Positions 56,057 through 64,000 of a DNA stretch of 64,000 nucleotides are shown piece after piece. Under the pieces are notes generated by a model. The model did no database searches and was not told where the DNA came from. It saw only the letters and a list, made by a program, of their open reading frames with translations. The translations under genes were made by a program, and so were the position numbers. Location: assembly GCF_017874715.1 (NCBI RefSeq), contig NZ_JAGGLR010000004.1, forward strand, positions 1 through 64,000, in the 5' to 3' direction. Within the stretch, counting starts at the first letter, position 1. Each line of letters starts with the position of its first letter. Origin of the DNA: Streptomyces iranensis. Its GTDB lineage: Bacteria > Actinomycetota > Actinomycetes > Streptomycetales > Streptomycetaceae.

Positions 56057-57738
56057 CAGGCGCCGCTGCCGTTCTCGTCGAGGAGCCCCGCATACCAGTC
56101 GCGGAGCCGGTCGCCGCCACCGCTGCGCCAGTCGCTGATCGCCCGCTGGGCGTCCTTGACCGACTTACGGCCTCGGGTGACGTCCTTGGCGAGGTCCTCG
56201 AACGGCGTGTAGAGCGAGGCGTACCGATTGGGCTCCTGGATCTGCATTCCGTAGAAGAGCGGTTTCCTGGCGAACTTGCCCATCCGCCGCATCCAGCCGC
56301 AGTAGTCCTCGACCATCCGCGGGAAGTCCGGATAGGCGACGCTCGCCTGCGGGGAGACGATGAAGCGGTAGGTGTCCTGGACGTCCCGGACCCCCGTGGC
56401 GTTCTTGACCGGTACGCCCTTCTTCATGTCGTGGTGCACGCCTTCGACGCCGTAGTCGATGAGGCGCTGCTCCCTGGTGCCGAAGGGCGCGGCGATGAAG
56501 TTCGCGAGGGCGAGGATTTCCTCGATCTGATCCTTGGAGAGGTTCTTGTTCAGGAACGACCAGATCTGGGCGGGCGGGTCGAGATAGATGACCGGGTCGC
56601 CGCCGTCGGGGCCGAACCAGTCCATTCCCTGAATCTTGAAGTCGGGGTTGGGACCGGCCTGTTCGAACGTGGCGCCGTACCACTTGGCGTCGCCGTCGTT
56701 GTAGAAGAGGGTCTGCCCGGAGGTGAAGCGGGTCGGTGCGTCATTGGCCTTGCCCGCGACCGCGTCGGGGTGGACACAGCCCCCGGCGAAGAGCTTGCGG
56801 CACCATTCCAGGGCCTCGAGATAGTTCTCGGTCTCGACCTTGTGGACCAGCTTGCCGTTCTTCTCGATCCAGTAGTACGGCTTCTCCCCCGGGCAGCCGA
56901 AGAACCGCTGCGCCGACCACCACATGTCGTCGCAGGCCCATACCTTGCTCTTGGGCCGGGTGATCTCCTTGGCCAGGGCGAGGAATTCCGCCGGGCTCTT
57001 GGGGACGTGATAGCCCTCCTTGGTGAAGATGTCCTCGCGGTAGTACGGAATGACGCCGCCGAGCGGACGGGAGGGCATCGGCAGCCCGCGGAGCTTGCCG
57101 CCGAAGACGGACATCTGCCAGGCGGCGGTGGGAATGGCGGCGAGGTTCGGATATTTCTTGACCCTGTCACCGGAGAGATACGGGCCCAGATCGGCGAATT
57201 TGGCGCTGACCGCGCCATGGATCCGCCCGCCCATCTCCCACAGCGGGATCATCACGATATCGGCTATGTCGCCGGAGGCGAGGACGGCGCCGAGCTTCTC
57301 GCCGTAGGTGTTGCCGTCCTGCGGCTGGAGCTTGACCGTGGCGCCGAGCGCCTCGTCGACCGCCTTGTAGTAGGCGTTGTTCTTGGGCGGCGGGGTGCCC
57401 CAGAGCGGTTCGAACATCGTGTAGCTGCCGCCGTGACCGGGCTTGCCCCGCACGGAGGCGACGAGTCCGGCGGCGGGCGGGGCCTTGGTGTAGCCGGGGC
57501 TGGAGCCGTTGACGCTGGGGATGTCCGGGTCCGCCACCTTCGAAGCCGCATAGGTCGGCAGCAGGTTCTTCAGCTGCTTGCCGGAGGTGGTGCCGCCCTT
57601 GCTGGAGCCCTCCTCGGTGGAGCAGCCGGTGAGCAGCGGAACCCCTCCCGCGACGGCCGCCGCGGCAACCGCCGTGGAGGCCAGGAAGGTTCTCCGGCTG
57701 GGAGGGGAAGTGGAGGCCGAAGCCTGGGAGTTCGGCAT
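56056..57738 (-). CDS. Extracellular sugar-binding lipoprotein (LplA-like)
   Basis: The ATG at 57738 has GAAGGG eight bases upstream; the frame stays open far upstream antisense to GH3, but that part is not coding. The signal has a twin-arginine SRRTFLAS (14-21) and a lipobox LLTGC (Cys39), so Tat export and lipid anchoring are likely. The 560 residues match the large LplA/YtcQ-type binding proteins that go with LplB/LplC permeases. It captures oligosaccharides, presumably those released by GH12. It is first gene of the operon and lies 72 bases from operator O3. Confidence 0.94.
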   Translation of the reverse strand: MPNSQASASTSPPSRRTFLASTAVAAAAVAGGVPLLTGCSTEEGSSKGGTTSGKQLKNLLPTYAASKVADPDIPSVNGSSPGYTKAPPAAGLVASVRGKPGHGGSYTMFEPLWGTPPPKNNAYYKAVDEALGATVKLQPQDGNTYGEKLGAVLASGDIADIVMIPLWEMGGRIHGAVSAKFADLGPYLSGDRVKKYPNLAAIPTAAWQMSVFGGKLRGLPMPSRPLGGVIPYYREDIFTKEGYHVPKSPAEFLALAKEITRPKSKVWACDDMWWSAQRFFGCPGEKPYYWIEKNGKLVHKVETENYLEALEWCRKLFAGGCVHPDAVAGKANDAPTRFTSGQTLFYNDGDAKWYGATFEQAGPNPDFKIQGMDWFGPDGGDPVIYLDPPAQIWSFLNKNLSKDQIEEILALANFIAAPFGTREQRLIDYGVEGVHHDMKKGVPVKNATGVRDVQDTYRFIVSPQASVAYPDFPRMVEDYCGWMRRMGKFARKPLFYGMQIQEPNRYASLYTPFEDLAKDVTRGRKSVKDAQRAISDWRSGGGDRLRDWYAGLLDENGSGA

Positions 57739-57809
57739 TGCGTCAACCCTTCGTGGCGTGCCCGCCGTACGACCGATGGTCGAGTTGGCCGAGATTGATC
57801 GAAGATTGG

Positions 57810-57823
57810 TCGAAGCGCTTCGA
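57810..57823. promoter_or_regulatory. LacI-type operator O3
   Basis: TCGAAGCGCTTCGA is a perfect 14-bp palindrome, 71 bases before the binding-protein start. It likely controls the importer-GH42-GH12 operon. Confidence 0.85.
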
Positions 57824-57935
57824 TATTGCGCCGAGATTAAGGCGGGGGGTGGGGTCGCGCAAGAGTGGTGGCGCAGGGTGCCGATGGGTTGTGCTCCCGG
57901 GAAGCCTTGACAGGGTGGGCATGGTGCGCCCAGCA

Positions 57936-57949
57936 TCGAAGCGCTTCGA
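57936..57949. promoter_or_regulatory. LacI-type operator O4
   Basis: TCGAAGCGCTTCGA is identical to O3 and ends 89 bases before the GH3 start. It lies 126 bases from O3, so looping between the two is possible. Confidence 0.85.
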
Positions 57950-58038
57950 ATTGATGTCGAATCGATGTCGAATCGAGTCGATTCGCCGTCAGGGGCTATG
58001 GAAGTCGACGCACGAGCTGGGGAAGAGGGGCCGTATCC

Positions 58039-60966
58039 GTGAGCGATGACGGTGATCTGATCACCCGTCCGCCCTTTCGCCATCTGCCCTTTCGCGATCC
58101 ACGGCTGCCGGTGCGTACCCGCGTCGAGGATCTGCTGGCCCGGCTCACGCCGGCTGAGCGGATCGCGATGCTCCACCAGTACGCGCCCGGAGTGGAGCGG
58201 CTCGGCCTCGCGCCCTTCCGCACCGGGCAGGAGGCGCTGCACGGCGTCGCCTGGATGGGCCCGGCGACCGTCTTCCCCCAGGCCGTCGGGCTCGGCGCGA
58301 CCTGGAACCCGGAGCTGGTGCGGCGCGTCGGCGAGGCGGTCGGCCGTGAGGCGCGGGCCATGCGCGCACGCGATCCGCGGGTGGGCCTCAATGTGTGGTC
58401 GCCGACGGTGAATCCGCTGCGCGATCCGCGCTGGGGCCGCAACGAGGAGGGGTACGCCGAGGATCCGTACCTCACCTCGGCCCTGGCCACGGCCTACACC
58501 CGCGGGCTGCGCGGCGACCATCCGGATCGCTGGCGCACCGCGCCCGTCCTGAAGCACTGGCTGGCGCACAACAACGAGACCGACCGGGACACCACCTCCT
58601 CCTCGGTGCGGCCGCGGGTGCTGCACGAATACGATCTGGCGGCCTTCCGCGGGGCGGTGCGGGCGGGCGCGGTGGCCGGGGTGATGCCCGCGTACAACCT
58701 GGTCAACGGGCGGCCCAACCACGTCTCGCCGTATCTGCGCGAGCACTTGCGCACCTGGACCGACCAGGAGCTGGTGGTCTGCTCCGACGCGGGCGCGCCG
58801 TCCAATCTGGTCGACTCCGAGCACTACTTCGACACCCATGAGGAGGCCATCGCCGCGGCCCTGCGGGCCGGGGTGGACAGCTTCACCGACCACGACCAGA
58901 ACCCGTCGAAGACGATCGCGCGGGTGCGGGGCGGGCTGGCGCGCGGACTGATCGACGTGTCCACGGTGGACACGGCGGTGCGGCGGCTGCTGGGGATGCG
59001 GTGTGCGCTGGGCGAGTTCGACGAGCCCGGCGGGCAGCCGGAAGAATCCGACGGTGCCTTCGACACGCCCGCCCATCGGGCGCTCGCCCTGGAGGCCGCC
59101 GAACAGGCCGTCGTCCTGCTCACCAACGACGGTCTGCTGCCGCTCTCCGAGAGCGCCGTCCGCACCCTCGCGGTCGTCGGTCCGCTCGCCGACGAGTGCA
59201 AGCTGGACTGGTACAGCGGCAGTCTGATCCGCCGCAGTTCGCCGCGCGAGGCGCTGGCCGAGCGGCTCGGCGCGGACCGGGTGGTGTTCGCGGACGGCCT
59301 GGACACCGTACGGCTGCGCACGGCGGCCGGTTGGGTGCGGGTGCCGGACACGGCGGCGGAGGACGAAGGTCCGGTGGAGGCATCGGGCTCGCTCAATCCG
59401 GCGCATACGGCGGGCCGTACCGATCTGCCGCCGCTGACCGTCGGCGACACCCCCACCGATCTGTCCCTGGCCGACTGGGGCGGCGGTGCGCTCACCCTGC
59501 GCGCGCCCTCCGGCCGCTGTCTGACCGTGGCCGAGGACGGCTTCGTCCGCGCGGCGGCGGAGCAGCCCGGGGGCTGGGTGGTCCAGGAGACGTTCACACT
59601 CGAAGCGCACCCCGACGGACACCTCCTCAGGCACCTGGGGACGGGTGGCTACGTCTGTGTCGCCGCGGGCGGCCTGAAGGTTGCCGAACGTGACGGCGGC
59701 GAGGAGGGGACCGGGACCGTCTTCCGGCTGGAGGTCGTCGAGCGCGGCGAGGACGCGGTGGCCCGCGCCGCCGGGCGGGCGGACGCCGTAGTGGTCGTGG
59801 CGGGCAACGACCCGCACATCGGCGGCCGGGAGACCGAGGACCGCACCACCCTCGCCCTGCCCGCCCAGCAGCAGCGGCTGTGGCGCGCGGCCCACGCCGC
59901 CAATCCGCGGACCGCGCTGGTGCTGACCTCGAGCTATCCGTACGCGGTCGCGGAGGCGGCCGATGCGCTGCCCGCGCTGCTGTGGACGGCGCACGGCGGC
60001 CAGGCGGCGGGCACGGCGCTGGCCCGGGTGCTGTTCGGGGACGTCTCACCGGCGGGGCGGCTGCCGCAGACGTGGTACGCCTCCGACCACGATCTGCCCG
60101 ATCCGCTCGACTACGACATCATCGCCTCGCGCGCCACCTATCTGTACTTCGACGGCACCCCGCTCTTCCCCTTCGGGCACGGCCTGTCGTACACCGCCTT
60201 CGCCTACGGCGAGCTGTCGGTGCGGCGGGAGGCGGGGCTGGCCGTGGAGTGCGAGGTCACCAACTCCGGTCCGCGCGACGGCGACGAGGTCGTGCAGATC
60301 TACGCGAGCGCCCCGGGGTCGCGGGTCCCGCTGCCGCACCGCCGGCTCATCGCCCACCGCAGGGTGTGGCTGCGCCGGGGTGAGAGGGTGCGGCTGTTCT
60401 TCACCGTGCCGGTCGAGGACGCGCTGGGCTTCTGGGACGTGGCGCACGGCCGCTGGACCGTCGACCCGGGGACGTACGAGATCCACGCGGGCGCGTCCGG
60501 CGCGGACCTCCGCGCCACCGCGACCGTGACCGTCGAGGGCGCGCCGCCCGCACCGCGCCCGGTGCTGCGGCGCGGTCTGGAGGCCGCGGACTACGACGCG
60601 GCGGACGGGATCGTGCTGGTGGACCGCGCCAAGGTCCGCGGGGACGCGGTGGCCTGCCGAGACGGCGCGGTCGGCCGACTGCTCTTCCGCGCCTGCGACT
60701 TCGGCGCGGGGGCGGTGTCGATGATGGTCGAGGCCGCGTACGAGGTGACTGGGGCGGGGGACGTCGCGGTGGAGGGCGCGACGGTCGAGGCGCACCTCGC
60801 CGACGGCACCGCCCTGGCCACCGCCGCCGTCCCGCCCACCGGCGGCCGCTACGTCTACACCACGGTCCGCACCGCCCTGCCCGCGCCGCCGACCGGCGTC
60901 CAGGACCTGCACATCACGCTGCGCGGCGGCGGCCTGAGACTGGCCCGTCTCGGCTTCTCCGGCTGA
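58039..60966 (+). CDS. GH3 beta-glycosidase with inserted beta-trefoil-like domain and C-terminal extension
   Basis: It starts with GTG at 58039, GAGGGG upstream. The N-terminal barrel has EALHGVAWMGPATVFPQAVG, RNEEGYAEDPYL and nucleophile D250 in VCSDAGAPSN. The C-domain follows (QAVVLLTNDGLLPL, VVVAGNDPHIGGRETEDR). Between the two halves of the C-domain, around residues 475-575, a Trp/Gly-rich insertion (LTLRAPSGRCLTVAEDGFVR, GGYVCVAAGGLKVAE) looks like a beta-trefoil (fascin/ricin-like). A FnIII-like domain and a ~130-residue CBM-like end follow. There is no signal peptide. It probably hydrolyses imported oligosaccharides as beta-glucosidase or xylosidase. Confidence 0.93.
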   Translation: MSDDGDLITRPPFRHLPFRDPRLPVRTRVEDLLARLTPAERIAMLHQYAPGVERLGLAPFRTGQEALHGVAWMGPATVFPQAVGLGATWNPELVRRVGEAVGREARAMRARDPRVGLNVWSPTVNPLRDPRWGRNEEGYAEDPYLTSALATAYTRGLRGDHPDRWRTAPVLKHWLAHNNETDRDTTSSSVRPRVLHEYDLAAFRGAVRAGAVAGVMPAYNLVNGRPNHVSPYLREHLRTWTDQELVVCSDAGAPSNLVDSEHYFDTHEEAIAAALRAGVDSFTDHDQNPSKTIARVRGGLARGLIDVSTVDTAVRRLLGMRCALGEFDEPGGQPEESDGAFDTPAHRALALEAAEQAVVLLTNDGLLPLSESAVRTLAVVGPLADECKLDWYSGSLIRRSSPREALAERLGADRVVFADGLDTVRLRTAAGWVRVPDTAAEDEGPVEASGSLNPAHTAGRTDLPPLTVGDTPTDLSLADWGGGALTLRAPSGRCLTVAEDGFVRAAAEQPGGWVVQETFTLEAHPDGHLLRHLGTGGYVCVAAGGLKVAERDGGEEGTGTVFRLEVVERGEDAVARAAGRADAVVVVAGNDPHIGGRETEDRTTLALPAQQQRLWRAAHAANPRTALVLTSSYPYAVAEAADALPALLWTAHGGQAAGTALARVLFGDVSPAGRLPQTWYASDHDLPDPLDYDIIASRATYLYFDGTPLFPFGHGLSYTAFAYGELSVRREAGLAVECEVTNSGPRDGDEVVQIYASAPGSRVPLPHRRLIAHRRVWLRRGERVRLFFTVPVEDALGFWDVAHGRWTVDPGTYEIHAGASGADLRATATVTVEGAPPAPRPVLRRGLEAADYDAADGIVLVDRAKVRGDAVACRDGAVGRLLFRACDFGAGAVSMMVEAAYEVTGAGDVAVEGATVEAHLADGTALATAAVPPTGGRYVYTTVRTALPAPPTGVQDLHITLRGGGLRLARLGFSG

Positions 60967-61011
60967 GGGTCCGGAGTGGCCGGGACGGGTCAACCCCCTG
61001 CCTTCGTCATA

Positions 61012-61043
61012 CGCCGGGCCCCGCGGCGGGGCGGGGCCCGGCG
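61012..61043. terminator. Bidirectional terminator between GH3 and aldehyde dehydrogenase
   Basis: CGCCGGGCCCCGC (61012-61024) pairs perfectly with GCGGGGCCCGGCG (61031-61043), a 13-bp stem with a 6-base loop between convergent genes. Confidence 0.8.
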
Positions 61044-61052
61044 GTGGGTGGA

Positions 61053-62513
61053 TCAGAGGTCGAGGCCGGTGAGGACCATGACCCGCTCGTAGGTGTAGTC
61101 CTCCATCGCGTACCGCACGCCCTCGCGGCCGACACCGGACCTCTTGGCGCCGCCGTAGGGCATCTGGTCGGCGCGGTACGAGGGCACATCGCCGATGATC
61201 ACGCCGCCGACCTCCAGCGCGCGATGGGCGCGGAAGGCGGTCTGCACCTCGCGGGTGAAGACGCCCGCCTGCAGGCCGTACTTGGAGCCGTTGACGGCCG
61301 CGAACGCCTCGTCCTCGTCCGCCGCCTTGTGCAGGGTGAGCACCGGTCCGAAGATCTCCTCGCAGGAGAGGGTGACATCGGCGGGGACGTCCGCGAGCAC
61401 GGTCGGGGCGTAGCTCGAGCCCTCGCGCTTGCCGCCGGTGAGCAGCTTCGCACCGGCCCGGACGGCCTCGTCCACCCAGGACTCGACGCGCTTGGCGGCG
61501 TCCTCGCTGATCAGCGGGCCGACATCGGTGGCGTCCTCGGTCGGGTCGCCGGTGGCCTGCGCCTCGACGGCCGCGACGATCTTGGGCACGAGCTCCTCGT
61601 AGACGGACGCGTCCGCGATCACCCGCTGCACGGAGATGCAGGACTGTCCGCCCTGGTAGTTGGAGAAGGTGCCAATGCGGGTGGCCGCCCAGTCGAGGTC
61701 GGCGTCGGCGGCGTAATCCGACAGCACGACCGCGGCGCCGTTGCCGCCGAGTTCCAGGGTGCAGTGCTTGAGCGGCACCGACTCCTTGATCGCGTAGCCG
61801 ACCTTCTCCGAACCTGTGAAGGAGATGACCGGCAGCCGCTCGTCCTGGACCAGCGCGGGCATCCGGTCGTTGGGCACCGTAAGGACGCTCCAGGAGCCCG
61901 CCGGGAGCTCGGTCTCGGCCAGCAGCTCACCGAGGATCAGCGCGGACAGCGGGGTCGCGGGAGCCGGCTTGAGGATGATCGGCGTGCCGACGGCGATCGC
62001 CGGGGCGACCTTGTGGGCGCTGAGGTTCAGCGGGAAGTTGAACGGCGCGATGCCGAGGACGGTGCCGCGCGGGAAGCGACGGGTCAGCGCGAGCCGCCCG
62101 GTGCCACCGGCGTCGGTGTCCAGCCGCTGGGCGTCCCCGCTGTTGAACCGGCGGGCCTCCTCGGCCGCGAACCGGAAGACGGACACGGCGCGGCCCACCT
62201 CACCGCGCGCCCACTTGATCGGCTTGCCGTTCTCGTCCGAGATCAGCCGGGCGATCTCCTCGCCGCGCTCGGCGAGACGGCGCGACACATGGTCCAGCGC
62301 GGCGGCCCGGACGTGCGCGGGGGTCGCGGCGAACTCCTCACGCACCGCGTCGGCCGCGGCGACGGCCTCCTCGATCTGCGCATCGGTGGGAACGCTCACC
62401 ACGCCGACGCGGCGGCCGTCCCAGGGCGAGGTGACCTCGAGCGTGCTCTCGCCCGTCGCCTTACGGCCGGCGAGCCAGAACGCGTGGGTGACAGCTTCGT
62501 GTGTGTCTGGCAC
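61053..62513 (-). CDS. NAD(P)-dependent aldehyde dehydrogenase
   Basis: The start is GTG at 62513 (PDTHEAVTHAFWLAG). The 486 residues have the Rossmann motif SFTGSEKVGY, catalytic E255 in LELGGNG and C292 in GQSCIS, and the end motif GGVIIGDVPSYRADQMPYGG. The overall type resembles lactaldehyde- or glyceraldehyde-3-phosphate-like dehydrogenases. It oxidises an aldehyde to the acid; the substrate is unknown. It lies beside a PucR-type regulator on the same strand and may be its target. Confidence 0.93.
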   Translation of the reverse strand: MPDTHEAVTHAFWLAGRKATGESTLEVTSPWDGRRVGVVSVPTDAQIEEAVAAADAVREEFAATPAHVRAAALDHVSRRLAERGEEIARLISDENGKPIKWARGEVGRAVSVFRFAAEEARRFNSGDAQRLDTDAGGTGRLALTRRFPRGTVLGIAPFNFPLNLSAHKVAPAIAVGTPIILKPAPATPLSALILGELLAETELPAGSWSVLTVPNDRMPALVQDERLPVISFTGSEKVGYAIKESVPLKHCTLELGGNGAAVVLSDYAADADLDWAATRIGTFSNYQGGQSCISVQRVIADASVYEELVPKIVAAVEAQATGDPTEDATDVGPLISEDAAKRVESWVDEAVRAGAKLLTGGKREGSSYAPTVLADVPADVTLSCEEIFGPVLTLHKAADEDEAFAAVNGSKYGLQAGVFTREVQTAFRAHRALEVGGVIIGDVPSYRADQMPYGGAKRSGVGREGVRYAMEDYTYERVMVLTGLDL

Positions 62514-62736
62514 AGCGGATCCCGACCCTTCTGAAGTGGTGTCTCTCCTCCCACCGTAGGCGCGCCGCGCCCGCTCGGCGTTTGTCCGAGGCGTAGCAGT
62601 CGGGCGCGCGGGCGCTACGCAATGGCGTGCCGGAATGCGGAGGGATCGGGACGAGGGGGTCGCGGCGGTGACCGGGGTGGGGCGGCTGGGGCGGTGATCG
62701 GGAAGAGTCGGCCGACTCGGGGCGGAGGCGCGCGGT

Positions 62737-64000
62737 TCAGGTCGAGGTGCCGGGGGCCGTGGCCTTGAGGGCCAGCCAGAGCTCCATGCGGACGTCCGGG
62801 TCGTCCAGGGAGCGGCCCAGGATCTCCTCGACGCGACGCATCCGGTAGCGCAGGGTGTGCCGGTGGACGCCGAGGTCGGCGGCGGCCGCGTCCCACTGGC
62901 CGTGCCGGGAGAGCCAGGCGCGCAGCGAGGCGACCAGGTCGCCCCGGCCGGTGGCGTCGTGCTCGTGCAGGGCGCGCAGCATGCCGTCGGCGAACGCCCT
63001 GACGGCGTCGTCGGCAAGCAGGGGCAGTACCGAACCCGCCGCCATCCGCTCGTGCTCGACCAGCATCCGGCCGCGGCGGCGCGCAACCGACAGCGCCTGC
63101 TCCGCCTGGCGGTAGGCGGCCGCGGCGGCGATGGGGCCCGCGGGGGCGGACAGCCCGATGACGAGCTCGTCGCCGCGGAGCGCGGCGACCGCGGCGCGGT
63201 CGCGGGGGCGGGCCTTCGTACCCCGGCGCGCCTCGACGGCCTGGGCGTGCTCGGCGCAGGCCGCGACCGCCGCCCCGCCGTCGGGGGCCAGCACGATGAG
63301 CCGCTCGCCGTCGGGCACGACCAGCACCGACTCGCCGATACGGGCCGCGGCCGCCTCCATGGTGTCGATGAGCGTGCCGAGGGGGTCGGCCGCCTCGGCT
63401 TCGCCCGCGGCCGTGGTGGTGGCATCTGTGGGGATTTCCGCTGGGGCGCCGTCCGCGCCGGAGGGCGCCGCGTGGGCCTGCTGGGCCGTGCCACCGGACG
63501 GCACCTCGGCGACCAGCATCCGGAACGGCGCGTCGAGCAGCCCGCCGTACAGCCGCCCGGCGACCGCCCGCGCATGGTCGGGCTCGCCCGCGAGCAGCAT
63601 CCGCAGCACGGCGGCGCCGAGCCGCTGCTCGGCCTCCTGGAGGGCGCGGGAACGCTCAGTGGTCAGGGTCAGCAGCGCGACCGCGGAATGCACGGCGTAG
63701 CGCTCCGCGGTGCCCAGCGGCGCGCCCGTGCCGACCGCGAGCACCCCACGCGTACGGCGCCCGGTACCCAGCGACTGGAGCTCCACCCGGTCGGCGACGG
63801 CCGTGTCCTCGGCCGGTTCCGCGCCCGTGGCCCCGGCCGGTCCGCGGCCCCCGCCGACCACGATGCTCGCGGGTCCGGGGCGGGAGCGCAGCCGCTCGAC
63901 GTCGGCGGTGAGCCGGGCGGCGCGACGAGCGGCCCAGTCGGGGGCGGCGGCGACCACGGCGCCGGAGACGTCGTAGAGCGCGGCCCAGCCGTCGACATGG
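62737..64000 (-). CDS. PucR-type transcriptional regulator (start outside the window)
   Basis: The frame stays open to the window edge, and the residues beyond GTG 63957 (VDGWAALYDVSGA) look like PucR-family sequence, so the true start lies outside. The visible ~420 residues contain a GAF/GGDEF-like middle region and a C-terminal HTH_30 domain (WLSRHGQWDAAAADLGVHRH, then TLRYRMRRVEEILGRSL). PucR regulators respond to metabolites. It lies 223 bases upstream of the aldehyde dehydrogenase gene on the same strand, and that gap shows no clear element. Confidence 0.88.
   Translation of the reverse strand, partial: HVDGWAALYDVSGAVVAAAPDWAARRAARLTADVERLRSRPGPASIVVGGGRGPAGATGAEPAEDTAVADRVELQSLGTGRRTRGVLAVGTGAPLGTAERYAVHSAVALLTLTTERSRALQEAEQRLGAAVLRMLLAGEPDHARAVAGRLYGGLLDAPFRMLVAEVPSGGTAQQAHAAPSGADGAPAEIPTDATTTAAGEAEAADPLGTLIDTMEAAAARIGESVLVVPDGERLIVLAPDGGAAVAACAEHAQAVEARRGTKARPRDRAAVAALRGDELVIGLSAPAGPIAAAAAYRQAEQALSVARRRGRMLVEHERMAAGSVLPLLADDAVRAFADGMLRALHEHDATGRGDLVASLRAWLSRHGQWDAAAADLGVHRHTLRYRMRRVEEILGRSLDDPDVRMELWLALKATAPGTST

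Larger units (their letters stand above)
57739..58038. promoter_or_regulatory. Divergent regulatory region of the importer operon and GH3 gene
   Basis: The 300-base gap holds two operators (57810-57823, 57936-57949) and, next to each, tandem 11-bp repeats. GATTGATCGAA/GATTGGTCGAA lie at 57793-57814, and GATGTCGAATC occurs twice at 57953-57974. A further palindrome GAATCGAGTCGATTC follows at 57970-57984. Both transcripts must start here. Confidence 0.7.

Noticed and set aside
57739..59994. Upstream extension of the sugar-binding protein on the minus strand
   Set aside because: The frame stays open by composition but lies antisense to GH3; the signal peptide, lipobox and ribosome site fix the start at 57738.
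62514..63575. Upstream extension of the aldehyde dehydrogenase into the regulator gene
   Set aside because: The extension is Arg/Pro-rich shadow sequence in another frame of the PucR gene.

Overview
The window comes from a high-GC actinomycete, most probably a Streptomyces or close relative. The evidence is the strong G/C bias at third codon positions, many GTG starts, hairpin terminators without T-runs, and gene order. Established knowledge of Streptomyces places rimP-nusA-ylxR-infB-rbfA-truB-ribF beside a type VII secretion (ESX/T7SS) locus, with proS and the ispG/rseP/dxr cluster on the other side. The same order is seen here.

Region 1 (1-29.6 kb) is a complete-looking T7SS locus. It encodes EccB, EccC, EccD and EccE, two mycosin proteases, a WXG100 pair, a WXG protein with a long Pro/Gly-rich tail, a Pro/Gln-rich EspI-like P-loop ATPase, a membrane-anchored beta-propeller protein and a DUF397 protein. 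No EccA is visible. The most interesting element is a three-gene cassette present three times: a small helical protein starting with an F-E-x-E-W signature, then a large effector-like protein, then a lipoprotein. Copy 1 (260-3712) is intact. Copy 2 (9548-10720) is decayed: an out-of-frame deletion fuses the small gene to the middle of the large one, and the lipoprotein carries a frameshift. Copy 3 (15392-18305, minus strand) has a DUF1023-type alpha/beta-hydrolase as its large protein. I infer a T7SS partner-effector-lipoprotein module, possibly effector and immunity, but this is not proven.

Region 2 (29.7-38.0 kb, minus strand) is the conserved translation/transcription operon rimP-nusA-ylxR-infB-DUF503-rbfA-truB-ribF. 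A strong 15-bp hairpin lies directly behind infB.

Region 3 (38.1-49.9 kb) starts with a plus-strand trio: a Tat lipoprotein, a ferritin-like DUF4439 protein, and an aminoglycoside-phosphotransferase-like protein that has lost its catalytic residues. It continues on the minus strand with proS, two GNAT acetyltransferases, ispG, a site-2 protease and dxr (the last three being the MEP isoprenoid cluster), then an acyl-CoA dehydrogenase.

Region 4 (50.0-61.0 kb) is a beta-glucan/oligosaccharide utilisation cluster. It holds a LacI regulator, a secreted GH12 endoglucanase, a GH42 beta-galactosidase, an LplABC-like importer (binding lipoprotein and two permeases, no ATPase) and a GH3 enzyme. Four near-identical operators with the core GAAGCGCTTC lie before the regulator and in the divergent importer/GH3 promoter region, so the regulon can be drawn from sequence alone. 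The window ends with an aldehyde dehydrogenase and a PucR-type regulator cut by the window edge.

I saw no tRNA, rRNA, CRISPR array or intact insertion sequence.
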